23,996 nucleotides of DNA from CAYZPE01 sp046050145. GTDB taxonomy: Bacteria; Patescibacteriota; Minisyncoccia; Phycocordibacterales; CAYZPE01. Below are positions 16,639-23,364 of this stretch, one piece after another (position 1 is the stretch's first letter; every line of letters begins with the position of its first letter). The position numbers were made by a program, and so were the translations under genes. The stretch covers positions 1 to 23,996 of the forward strand of contig JBJOQC010000002.1 of the NCBI GenBank assembly GCA_046050145.1, in the 5' to 3' direction. Under the pieces are notes generated by a model. The model made no database searches and had not been told where the DNA came from. It saw only the letters and a list, made by a program, of their open reading frames with translations.

Positions 16639-19411
16639 GACAACTATCACATTGTGCTCTTTCCGCAGGATCGGTCGGACACGTTTTTGCATCAGTAATA
16701 ATCATCACTTTTGGCCTTGCTTTTGCAAAACCAACCTGAGGAACACTCTGAGACGTTTCAGATTTTATTTTAGCAAAACCAACAGACACTCCTTGTTTCG
16801 GTATCTCCGGAGCTTTTTGTGACACAGGAGCAGAAACTACTGTTTCTATTTTAGGAACTTCATGCTGTAAAACTCGAGCAAAACCAACAGCAGGACGAGC
16901 GGGAGATGCTTCTAATTTCTTGTGCACAGCCTGTGCCACAGAAACTGTTTCCTCCATAACTACAGGCGAAGGAATTGAGTTGAGTAGATTTTGTTGTTTC
17001 GGATCAACTGCTTCTACCGGCTCTGTTGCAGCCAAAGCTCCAAAACCTCTTTTACCCATACTTACAGCCTTATTTACTGCAACCGTACTTTGCTCTGCTG
17101 TATGTCTCGGCTTCATGTGGAGATAGTACGTACTCTTCAAACCCTTATCCCACGCTGTCTTGTAAATATTCATAGTCTCATCGATATCTCGTGTTTCAAG
17201 ATACATATTTCGAGACAAAGCTTGGTCAACCCACTTTTGAGCGCGAGCTGCTACTTCAACATATGCATAAGGAGAAGTGGTAAACGATGTCTTATAAATA
17301 TTTTTCAAATGATCTGGAATTTCAGCAATGGCAGAAATATCTCCCTGGTGCTCAATAATCATATGTTTTACCTTTTCCCAGATACCCATATTCTTGAGAT
17401 CCTTCACAAGATTATGATTGATATCCATATATTTTCCTGAAATCTTATTTCGAGAAAATACCTGAGCAAATCGAGCATCTATTCCAGGAGTCGTACCCGC
17501 AACAAGTCCGATATTTGCATTTGGAGCAACAGCCATCAATGTTGCATTTCGAATACCCTTCTTTACTTTTTCTCGCAAAATATTCCAGTCAAGACCTTTA
17601 TGTTTACTTTCTTTCGAGAGAGTTAATTTTCTTCCCCTATCCTCTTCAAGAATCTTAATAGAATCAATCGGCACCATACCTTTTGACCACTGAGAACCTT
17701 TGAAGTTTGAGTAACTTCCTCGTTCAGCTGCAAGACTTGCACTCTCGTCAATTGCCATATAGCTAATAAATTCAAAAATTCTGTCAGCAAAGTCATACGC
17801 ATGCTCTGAGTCATATGCCATACCAAGCTGCTCGATAGTATCTGCAAAACCCATCACACCGAGACCGATAGCTCTGTTTTCTTTGTCTGACTTTTCTGCC
17901 TCTGGAATTGGGAGTTTATTGATATCAATAAGGTTGTCGAGCTGGCGAACAGCTGTACGTACAGACTCTTCAAGTCTCATCCAGTTGATTTCTTTATTTG
18001 TTATATGAGCGGCGAGGTTTAGTGAAGCAAGGTTACATACAGCTACATTATCTCTATCTTGCGGGAGACAAATTTCTGTACATAAATTCGACATATGAAT
18101 CGTACCTGTATTGTTATTGAGAGCTCGAAGATTTATAGAATCTTTCCATACAAGCCATGGGTGAGAAGTTGTCTGAAGAGCAACTAAAATCTGACGGAAT
18201 TGCTCTGTAGCTGGAACCTTTTTAAAGGTGCGTAGCTTACCTTGATCTGCCATTTGGATATATTCCGCATATCTCTTACTAAATGCCTTACCATAGAGCT
18301 CACAGAGGTCAGGAGTCTCTGCTGGATCGAACATATACCAGTCATCACCCTTTTCTACACGCTTCATAAACTCATCAGTCATAAACACCGCAGTGTTTGC
18401 TGTTCGCATACGCATATAGTCGTCTCCAGCATTGTGTTTCCACTCGAGAAATTCAGGAAAGTCGAGATGCCAATTTTCCATATAGAATGCGAGCGCACCC
18501 TTCTTTTTTCCACCACGCTGAATTGCTCGGATCGCTGTATCAATAATTTTTGCAAAAGGAGTAGGACCTGTTGAAACACCACCGAAGTTTGACTTCAAAG
18601 GTGAACCTGCTGCACGAAGCTTGGTCACAGAAGCTCCAAGTCCTCCAGAACCTTTCGAGAGAAGCATTACATCAGCAACAGACTTTGCAATATGTTGCAT
18701 ATCATCATGAATTTCAAGAAGAAAACAATTTGAAAGCGCAGCTTTTACCGTACCTGATCCAAGATTTGTCGAACCTCCCGCAACAAACTCCATTTTCGAC
18801 ATTTTATTATAAAACTTCTTTGCCCACTCAGTCGGATTTTTCTCGTTGTATGAAAGTCCCATGGCAACACGCATAAAGAAAAATTGCGGTGTCTCAAGAT
18901 AGTTCTGTTTTACATCACGAATACTGTATCTATTCATCAAACCATCGAGACCTGCGTACGTAAAAAGCTCGTCTCGGTCGGTACGAAGCGCATCAGAAAG
19001 AACACTGAGGTTAAACTTTGCAACCATATCAGGATGCAAACGATTTTGAGCAACTCCAGTCTTTATGTACTCAACAAAAGCTATTTTGTGCTTCTTTTTC
19101 AGATCTTCACTTGAGTCCTTATCATACTCACCCACCACCTTACGATAAATTGTTTTGAGGAGAAGTCGTGTTGCAACTTTGTCATATTCAATATCTTCTT
19201 TTATGTTTTGAACTGCAGCATTTATTGTCGCCTTATCAAGTTCATCTGTCGTAATTCCATCATAGAGTGTCAATCGTGTCTCGGTTGCAATCTGAGTCAC
19301 CACACTGATCGGATCAAGAAGTCCTTTTGATGCACGTTCTATAGAACGGTTGATTTTATCCGCATCAAAAACCTCTTTCGATCCATCCGCCTTGGTGATA
19401 TTGATTGACAT
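16634..19411 (-). CDS. nrdA: Class I ribonucleotide reductase, alpha (catalytic) subunit
   Basis: Catalytic subunit. Numbered from the ATG at 19409-19411 (925 residues, MSINITKADG), residues 1-95 form an ATP-cone for allosteric control. The active site shows Cys229 (LSNCFL), Asn442, Cys444 and Glu446 (NLCTEI) and Cys459 (VCNLASLNLA). The Tyr762-Tyr763 pair (STYYLHMKPR) completes the radical path from NrdB. The last 120 residues are a low-complexity linker with three VGFA(R/K) motifs (842, 877, 893), ending in Cys911, Cys921 and Cys924 (CDSCQ), the swinging thiols re-reduced by thioredoxin-like proteins. An upstream in-frame ATG at 19442-19444 would add MERYSLSLLTF. I reject it because family members begin close to the ATP-cone and a TATAAA box directly abuts that ATG, so transcripts would probably start at or after it. 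An exact DnaA box lies about 65 bases upstream of the chosen start. Confidence 0.95.
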   Translation of the reverse strand: MSINITKADGSKEVFDADKINRSIERASKGLLDPISVVTQIATETRLTLYDGITTDELDKATINAAVQNIKEDIEYDKVATRLLLKTIYRKVVGEYDKDSSEDLKKKHKIAFVEYIKTGVAQNRLHPDMVAKFNLSVLSDALRTDRDELFTYAGLDGLMNRYSIRDVKQNYLETPQFFFMRVAMGLSYNEKNPTEWAKKFYNKMSKMEFVAGGSTNLGSGTVKAALSNCFLLEIHDDMQHIAKSVADVMLLSKGSGGLGASVTKLRAAGSPLKSNFGGVSTGPTPFAKIIDTAIRAIQRGGKKKGALAFYMENWHLDFPEFLEWKHNAGDDYMRMRTANTAVFMTDEFMKRVEKGDDWYMFDPAETPDLCELYGKAFSKRYAEYIQMADQGKLRTFKKVPATEQFRQILVALQTTSHPWLVWKDSINLRALNNNTGTIHMSNLCTEICLPQDRDNVAVCNLASLNLAAHITNKEINWMRLEESVRTAVRQLDNLIDINKLPIPEAEKSDKENRAIGLGVMGFADTIEQLGMAYDSEHAYDFADRIFEFISYMAIDESASLAAERGSYSNFKGSQWSKGMVPIDSIKILEEDRGRKLTLSKESKHKGLDWNILREKVKKGIRNATLMAVAPNANIGLVAGTTPGIDARFAQVFSRNKISGKYMDINHNLVKDLKNMGIWEKVKHMIIEHQGDISAIAEIPDHLKNIYKTSFTTSPYAYVEVAARAQKWVDQALSRNMYLETRDIDETMNIYKTAWDKGLKSTYYLHMKPRHTAEQSTVAVNKAVSMGKRGFGALAATEPVEAVDPKQQNLLNSIPSPVVMEETVSVAQAVHKKLEASPARPAVGFARVLQHEVPKIETVVSAPVSQKAPEIPKQGVSVGFAKIKSETSQSVPQVGFAKARPKVMIITDAKTCPTDPAERAQCDSCQ

Positions 19412-19474
19412 AAAAGTTAATAAAGATAATGAATAACGTTCCATTATTTTATAAAAAATTAAAGCTTTATGTCC

Positions 19475-19483
19475 TGTGGATAA
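19475..19483 (-). promoter_or_regulatory. Exact DnaA-box match upstream of nrdA
   Basis: The minus strand reads TTATCCACA about 65 bases before the chosen nrdA start and just upstream of a TATAAA box at 19448-19453. DnaA is known to bind and regulate the E. coli nrdAB promoter, so the position is plausible. Unproven here. Confidence 0.5.
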
Positions 19484-19500
19484 CAGTAAAAATATGTTAC

Positions 19501-19519
19501 GCGAAACAATTTATTTCGC
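19501..19519. repeat. Small inverted repeat (GCGAAA/TTTCGC) in the nrdA upstream region
   Basis: Six-base arms around a seven-base centre, about 20 bases from the DnaA box. It could be an operator half-site pair. I do not recognise an NrdR box in this gap. Confidence 0.35.
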
Positions 19520-19587
19520 ATGTAAAGAAGTGCCGTTTTTTAAAGCTTAAAAAGACCTTAGAAGAACGATTTTTTAGTGTCGCTTTT

Positions 19588-20022
19588 TTATATTTTTACC
19601 CTGTCTCCAATTTTGATTCTATGGTCTCTAATAAAATTAGAAACTGTTTCGATAACATAGAGAGATTTTTCTTCAGGACGGAAAACTTTTGGATAGGTTT
19701 GGGGCGAAACATTCTCTTCTATATAAACCACCTCAAAATCACGATTGACCCACATAATATCGATTGAAAAATTCATATCTTTCATCCAAATACCGTGAAA
19801 ATCTTCTTCTTCAAATACAAAAAATAGTACATGGTCTTGAACCAACGACTCTCTCCCTGACAAACCTTGAACCCTCTCACTGTAGGTATCAAGAACTTCT
19901 GCAACAACCTCTATGTCTCCAATGGTAAGAGAGGTGAAATCTGGAGGCATAGGCCTATGTTGAGTAATAAATATAAGACATACTGAGAAAATAATGCTGA
20001 GTATTATAAAAAATCGTTTCAT
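19588..20022 (-). CDS. DUF192 family exported protein (144 aa)
   Basis: An N-terminal hydrophobic segment (about residues 4-20) anchors or exports the protein. The rest is a complete DUF192 domain: DTYSERVQGLSGRESL (45-60), then VLFFVFEEED and GIWMKDMNFSIDIMWV (77-92), then YVIETVSNF (122-130) and a final IKIGDRVKI. DUF192 is a small beta-rich domain found in bacteria and archaea, often with a signal peptide; its biochemical role is not established. The start ATG lies six bases after a perfect TATAAT, which predicts an mRNA starting at the ATG itself. The gene is monocistronic or nearly so: a terminator lies upstream, after the DUF218 gene, and about 140 AT-rich bases separate its stop from nrdA. 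Confidence 0.88.
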   Translation of the reverse strand: MKRFFIILSIIFSVCLIFITQHRPMPPDFTSLTIGDIEVVAEVLDTYSERVQGLSGRESLVQDHVLFFVFEEEDFHGIWMKDMNFSIDIMWVNRDFEVVYIEENVSPQTYPKVFRPEEKSLYVIETVSNFIRDHRIKIGDRVKI

Positions 20023-20028
20023 GAGTCA

Positions 20029-20034
20029 ATTATA
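20029..20034 (-). promoter_or_regulatory. -10 box (TATAAT) of the DUF192 gene, leaderless spacing
   Basis: A perfect TATAAT is followed by six bases and then the ATG at 20020-20022. The expected first transcribed base is the A of the ATG. The -35 region would overlap the preceding terminator and shows no good match. Confidence 0.6.
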
Positions 20035-20041
20035 GGGTATA

Positions 20042-20071
20042 CAAAAGAAAAGACATCTCTTGAAAGATGCC
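20042..20071 (-). terminator. Intrinsic terminator after the DUF218 gene
   Basis: On the minus strand GGCATCT pairs with AGATGTC (one G-U) around a six-base loop, followed by TTTTCTTTTG. It lies 16 bases past the DUF218 stop. Confidence 0.75.
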
Positions 20072-20086
20072 TTATTTTTTAACAGA

Positions 20087-20689
20087 CTATAAACCCAGTA
20101 GCTTGAGAGCGGTAATAGGAGTTTTGACAAGCTCCCACAGAGCATGCGTCACACTTCCTGACGTAGACCATGTCGAATATTCGAGACAATATGTTTCAGG
20201 AGGTTTATTAGAACTCTGAAGAGCTCTACACACACCACTCCTGACATCATGCGCTATACGCCACATGATCAGTCGCACCCGAGGCGAATGATACCAACTT
20301 GTCACAATCCGAACATCGAGATCAAGAAGGTTGTGTAGGGTAGCAAAATGTAGAGCTTGAAGCCACACTTCCTCAATTTCACCGAGACTTCCCCATCGTT
20401 CATTACCAATAATCAGTTCATTCTCCTTAACACCAAAACTCATAAGCTCTTCTGCCATAAGACGTGCCATTGTTTTCTCTTGAAAAGGATATGTTTTCCT
20501 GTTGGGAGAAAATCCAGCACTGACAATCACCCGAGCATGCGGGTAGTACGACCGACCCATACACAGATGTTCAAACGCCTTCTTACATCGAGCAAGGGTG
20601 TCTCGACCAAGACTTCTTCCATCACGAGACAAGTCACATGCAAGCGGTGCAACACAGAAAACCCCCTTCAAAGGCTTATTCGTTCTCAT
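20087..20689 (-). CDS. DUF218 / YdcF-like protein (200 aa)
   Basis: Matches the DUF218 (YdcF/SanA) fold: an early beta strand (KGVFCVAPLACDL, 8-20), RVIVSAGF (53-60), Glu71 in the helix that usually carries the family's conserved Glu, a late Glu97 (IIGNERWGS), and IVTSWYHSPRVRLI (128-141), the usual 'VTs..H..RA' motif. DUF218 proteins are Rossmann-like and linked to envelope or peptidoglycan-precursor functions, but their reaction is mostly unknown. There is no signal peptide or membrane helix, unlike SanA, so it should be cytoplasmic, closer to YdcF. The start is supported by the best ribosome site in the window (GGAGGT, five bases before ATG). A -35/-10 pair lies upstream, partly inside a duplicated tRNA fragment. 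An intrinsic terminator follows the stop. Confidence 0.82.
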   Translation of the reverse strand: MRTNKPLKGVFCVAPLACDLSRDGRSLGRDTLARCKKAFEHLCMGRSYYPHARVIVSAGFSPNRKTYPFQEKTMARLMAEELMSFGVKENELIIGNERWGSLGEIEEVWLQALHFATLHNLLDLDVRIVTSWYHSPRVRLIMWRIAHDVRSGVCRALQSSNKPPETYCLEYSTWSTSGSVTHALWELVKTPITALKLLGL

Positions 20690-20694
20690 TATTT

Positions 20695-20700
20695 ACCTCC
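20695..20700 (-). promoter_or_regulatory. Strong ribosome binding site (GGAGGT) of the DUF218 gene
   Basis: The minus strand reads GGAGGT, five bases, then ATG. It fixes the start at 20689 and is the only near-perfect Shine-Dalgarno site I see in the window. Confidence 0.85.
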
Positions 20701-20726
20701 ATAAAAGGACAGAAATACTACAAAAA

Positions 20727-20755
20727 ATAATACATTACTTTTTAAAAAATTTCAA
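20727..20755 (-). promoter_or_regulatory. Promoter TTGAAA-17-TATTAT of the DUF218 gene
   Basis: -35 TTGAAA (20750-20755) and -10 TATTAT (20727-20732) are separated by 17 bases. Five of the six -35 bases lie within the 29-bp tRNA-derived repeat, so that duplication may have helped create the promoter. Confidence 0.65.
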
Positions 20756-20779
20756 TTTTGGCGGAGGGTAAGAGATTTG
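20751..20779. repeat. 29-bp direct repeat of the tRNA-Ser 3' end, distal copy
   Basis: Identical to 20939-20967. It carries the last 21 bases of tRNA-Ser (T-stem 3' strand, acceptor, CCA) plus eight bases beyond the CCA. Past the repeat the T loop and 5' T-stem strand do not match, so this is a fragment, not a second tRNA. It resembles an attachment-site duplication. Confidence 0.85.
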
Positions 20780-20886
20780 GGGTCAAGTTTCTAAACGAAC
20801 AAAGTTCGTCAAGAACTTTCTCCCCGGCCTCGCGCCCGACTTCGTCGGACTTCGCTTCGCTCGTGCGCTCCGGCTTTCAAATCTCT
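20771..20886. other. Structured GC-rich element, possible non-coding RNA or mini-element remnant
   Basis: Between DUF218 and tRNA-Ser there is no protein gene. The segment is markedly richer in GC than its surroundings. It contains a perfect 7-bp stem (20801-20807 with 20813-20819), a 5-bp stem with three-base loop (20836-20840 with 20844-20848), complementary GCGC words, and outer arms AGAGATTTG/CAAATCTCT that close the whole segment. About 50 AT-rich bases follow (20887-20938) with nothing I can identify. Confidence 0.45.
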
Positions 20887-20938
20887 CTACTTATCTTCTC
20901 TTCGCTGAAATTAAATTTAAAATACAAAAGTATTAAAA

Positions 20939-20967
20939 TTCAATTTTGGCGGAGGGTAAGAGATTTG
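20939..20967. repeat. 29-bp direct repeat of the tRNA-Ser 3' end, copy within the tRNA gene
   Basis: The copy that belongs to the intact tRNA-Ser gene and the sequence just after its CCA. The offset to the distal copy is 188 bp. Confidence 0.85.
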
Positions 20968-21036
20968 AACTCTTGATACCCTTTCGGGCATACCACCTTT
21001 CCAAGGTGGCGCACTAGACCACTATGCGAACCCTCC
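20947..21036 (-). tRNA. tRNA-Ser (anticodon GGA), CCA encoded
   Basis: The minus strand folds into a class II tRNA. The acceptor GGAGGGT pairs with ACCCTCC, discriminator G is followed by an encoded CCA (20947-20949), and the anticodon stem CCACC/GGTGG encloses loop TTGGAAA with GGA at 21000-21002. A long variable arm (CCC GAAA GGG) identifies serine, and the T arm is AAGAG-TTCAAAT-CTCTT. The 5' end lies three bases after the pgsA stop, so it is probably processed from the lemA-htpX-pgsA transcript. The last 21 bases are repeated 188 bp downstream (see the direct repeats). Confidence 0.97.
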
Positions 21037-21039
21037 AAA

Positions 21040-21669
21040 CTATACAGAACGATATACAAGTAAACTTAATAAAGCAAAAAACACAGCTCCATAGAGAGTA
21101 TAGCTAGCCAACATCAACAAAAGCGGTGTTTGCCATACAATCCATAATAAGAGAAAGATAATACCTACACACTGCAGAACCATCTTGATCTTGCCCGAAG
21201 CTTTTGCAGGCACAACCTTACCCTTGAAACGAAAATAAGAACTCAAAACCAAAATAAGTTCAATAAAAATAATTGTGCCCGCCAGAGCAATCGACATATA
21301 CCTTGAGACAAGAAGAACTGCCACACTCGAAACAAGAAGCTTGTCAGCAATTGGATCACAGAGTGTCCCCCAGAGTGTTATACGATTTTCGGTGCGTGCT
21401 CGAGCACCATCTAAAGCATCTGAAAACGCTGCAATAATAAAAAGTATAGTGCCATACGTATATGACCCAATAAGAAGGAGGAAGAAAACAAAAGGAGTGA
21501 GAATAAGACGAAGTAAAGTGAGATGATTTGGAGTCACCACAGACGGAAGTAATCGTAAAAAAGTTATAGACAAGATCTTGTCTATGAAGTTCGGCTTACG
21601 AAAGTAAGCAACCTTTGCTTCATTGAAATCAAGAAGAATATCGAAGAGCTTAATATTATTTTTCTTCAT
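21040..21669 (-). CDS. pgsA: CDP-alcohol phosphatidyltransferase, probably PgsA-like (209 aa)
   Basis: Integral membrane enzyme that moves a phosphatidyl group from a CDP-linked donor to an alcohol. The full CDP-OH-P motif D-x2-DG-x2-AR-x8-G-x3-D-x3-D is present: Asp84, Asp87, Gly88, Arg92, Gly101, Asp105 and Asp109. These acidic residues bind the catalytic metals. Several hydrophobic helices surround it (about 57-81, 110-140, 165-207). The N-terminus is some 35 residues longer than the shortest family members. By length and the 'TPNHLTLLRL' start of the core it is closest to phosphatidylglycerophosphate synthase, but the acceptor alcohol cannot be read from sequence. It starts eight bases after htpX. 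Many such bacteria lack full lipid synthesis, so it may act on host-derived precursors (inference). Confidence 0.85.
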   Translation of the reverse strand: MKKNNIKLFDILLDFNEAKVAYFRKPNFIDKILSITFLRLLPSVVTPNHLTLLRLILTPFVFFLLLIGSYTYGTILFIIAAFSDALDGARARTENRITLWGTLCDPIADKLLVSSVAVLLVSRYMSIALAGTIIFIELILVLSSYFRFKGKVVPAKASGKIKMVLQCVGIIFLLLWIVWQTPLLLMLASYTLYGAVFFALLSLLVYRSV

Positions 21670-21677
21670 TATTCTTT

Positions 21678-22568
21678 TTATTCTATACTACGAAGCGCCC
21701 TAACTCTTTCTTCTGCAGGTGGATGAGTCATAAACAACTTATGTAAACCACTTATTTTCTTACCTCCAAATGGATTTGAAATAAAAAGATGAGCAGTTGC
21801 ATCAGATGCTTTTTTCATAGGTAGCCCATAACTTGAAATCTTTTCAAGAGCAGAAGCAAGACCTTCTGGATATCGCGTAAGGAGTGCTCCTGAAGCATCT
21901 GCAAGAAACTCTCTTTTACGAGAGATTGCCAAGCGAATAAGTGTTGCAAAAATTGGTGAAAGAATTACAAAGACAATACCGACAATCATAATAACTCCAC
22001 CCGCTTTATTGTTTCTATCTCCCGAACCACCCCACATTGCACCCCGCAAAAACATATCGGCAATAATTGAAACAAAACCTGCAAGTACTACAACTACAGT
22101 AGAGAGGAGCATGTCTCTGTTACCGATATGAGCAAGCTCATGAGCAATCACACCTTCAAGTTCTGTTTTATTGAGAATTTTTAAAAGCCCACTCGTTACT
22201 GCAACCACTGCATGTTCTTTATTTCTCCCTGTCGCAAATGCATTCGGAGCTTGATCATCAACAATATATAACTTTGGCATCGGAAGCCCTGCAGTTATTG
22301 AAAGATTTTCAACAATATCCCAATACTCTTCACTCTCTTTTCTTTCAAAAGGTCGGGCTCCAGTGAGTTTAATAACCAATTTATCTGAAAACCAGTAACT
22401 TCCTATATTCATCAAAATACTTAAGCCAACAGCAATATAAAGGATGATCGGATTTCCATAGTAAAAACTTAAAAACCAACCAAGCCCCACCACCAAAGCA
22501 AAAAACAAACCCATAAAGAGCCATGTCTTTGTTGTATTTGAATCTTGGTGAGAGTAAAGAGTTGTCAT
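21678..22568 (-). CDS. htpX: HtpX-like M48 membrane zinc metalloprotease
   Basis: Membrane protease of the HtpX family that degrades misfolded membrane proteins. HELAH (143-147) supplies His143, catalytic Glu144 and His147, and Glu220 in REFLADASGA is the expected third zinc ligand. Two N-terminal helices (about 15-35 and 40-60) and two after the active site (about 155-173 and 190-212) give the usual topology with the active site in the cytoplasm. At 296 residues it is full length. The C-terminal MTHPPAEERV motif is the typical M48B ending. It follows lemA by 41 bases, a pairing common in bacteria, and precedes pgsA. The spacer holds a short repeated GCTAACA word but no clear ribosome site. 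Confidence 0.95.
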   Translation of the reverse strand: MTTLYSHQDSNTTKTWLFMGLFFALVVGLGWFLSFYYGNPIILYIAVGLSILMNIGSYWFSDKLVIKLTGARPFERKESEEYWDIVENLSITAGLPMPKLYIVDDQAPNAFATGRNKEHAVVAVTSGLLKILNKTELEGVIAHELAHIGNRDMLLSTVVVVLAGFVSIIADMFLRGAMWGGSGDRNNKAGGVIMIVGIVFVILSPIFATLIRLAISRKREFLADASGALLTRYPEGLASALEKISSYGLPMKKASDATAHLFISNPFGGKKISGLHKLFMTHPPAEERVRALRSIE

Positions 22569-22609
22569 TAGAAAGCTGTTAGCTGTCAGGTGTTAGCTTT
22601 TAGAAAGTA

Positions 22610-23233
22610 CTAGAATTTCACCTCTACAGGATTTCGAGCAGCTGCGGCTTCAGCTTGATCAAGTTCAAAGAATGATCGCTTCACAAAACGAAACATACCA
22701 GCAATTATATTTCCAGGGAATGATTCAACGCCTGTATTTAAATCGCGCACATTACCATTATAAAATCTTCGAGCTGCTTGAACTTTATTTTCTGTATCAG
22801 AAAGTTCTTGTTGAAGTGAAAGAAAATTTTGATTTGCCTTAAGGTCTGGGTACGCTTCTGCAAGAGCAAAAACTGATTTGAGAGCTCCTGTAAGCATGTT
22901 TTCTGCTTTTGCATGATCCTCCACACTTTGAGCTCCCATTGCCATTGAACGAGCTTTTGTTACATTTTCAAAAGCTGACTGTTCGTGAGTTGCGTAGCCT
23001 TTTACAGTATTTACAAGGTTAGGAATAAGGTCATAACGACGCTTGAGTTGAACATCTATGTCAGACCACGCTTCATCAGTTCGGTTTACAAGACGAATAA
23101 AGTGGTTGTACAAAAGAACTACCCACACACCAAGAAGAATAAGAATTGCTGGAATATTAAATGCCCAAGTTACAGCATTGAACAAACCACTCGCAAGCAA
23201 TAATCCGATTAGTATCCAAATAATAATGCTCAT
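22610..23233 (-). CDS. lemA: LemA family membrane protein (207 aa)
   Basis: A hydrophobic N-terminus (two segments, about residues 2-20 and 25-48) is followed by the LemA signature: LVNRTDEAWSDIDVQLKRR, YDLIPNLVNTVKGYA and HEQSAFENVTKAR. A long helical bundle follows, with SLQQELSDTENKVQAARRFYN. The ending ARNPVEVKF is also typical, though the C-terminal tail is short. LemA proteins are thought to have most of the chain exposed on one face of the membrane and often sit next to htpX, as here; their biochemical role is unsettled. The start follows a TGGTATAAT extended -10 by about 36 bases, giving a leader of roughly 28 bases with no Shine-Dalgarno match. Probably the first gene of the lemA-htpX-pgsA-tRNA-Ser operon. 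Confidence 0.93.
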   Translation of the reverse strand: MSIIIWILIGLLLASGLFNAVTWAFNIPAILILLGVWVVLLYNHFIRLVNRTDEAWSDIDVQLKRRYDLIPNLVNTVKGYATHEQSAFENVTKARSMAMGAQSVEDHAKAENMLTGALKSVFALAEAYPDLKANQNFLSLQQELSDTENKVQAARRFYNGNVRDLNTGVESFPGNIIAGMFRFVKRSFFELDQAEAAAARNPVEVKF

Positions 23234-23268
23234 AAAAATTTTAATTAAACTGAGTAAATTACGTACGT

Positions 23269-23277
23269 ATTATACCA
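23269..23277 (-). promoter_or_regulatory. Extended -10 promoter (TGGTATAAT) of lemA
   Basis: TATAAT at 23269-23274 is preceded by TGG, an extended -10 that does not need a good -35 box. The -35 position falls in the groEL terminator. Expected start near 23262. Confidence 0.65.
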
Positions 23278-23289
23278 TATTTTCTTAGA

Positions 23290-23322
23290 AACACCCCGCA
23301 AAGCGAGGCCTTGCGGGGTGTT
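23290..23322. terminator. Intrinsic terminator after groEL
   Basis: AACACCCCGCAA (23290-23301) pairs perfectly with TTGCGGGGTGTT (23311-23322) around a nine-base loop, 43 bases past the groEL stop. The T tract on the minus strand is short and interrupted; the plus-strand one is better. Confidence 0.85.
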
Positions 23323-23364
23323 CTTTTATTTTGACATTTGTAATTTAGATTTGGAAATTCTTAC

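Noticed and set aside
19412..19444. The upstream ATG at 19442-19444 as nrdA start
   Set aside because: The extra MERYSLSLLTF is unlike NrdA N-termini, there is no ribosome site, and a TATAAA box directly adjoins it. The ATG at 19409-19411 gives the expected start of the ATP-cone. Not excluded with certainty.
19412..19587. NrdR box or cobalamin riboswitch controlling the reductase genes
   Set aside because: I found no pair of NrdR-like palindromes in the gap, and it is too short and AT-rich for a cobalamin riboswitch. The enzyme is class I and not cobalamin-dependent.
20747..20790. A second tRNA-Ser gene
   Set aside because: Only the last 21 tRNA bases are repeated. The T loop, 5' T-stem strand, anticodon arm and 5' acceptor strand are absent.
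20758..20976. A 72-codon plus-strand open frame between DUF218 and pgsA
   Set aside because: It runs from the duplicated tRNA fragment through the structured element into the tRNA-Ser gene, antisense to it. Frames of this kind across tRNA ends are typical spurious calls.
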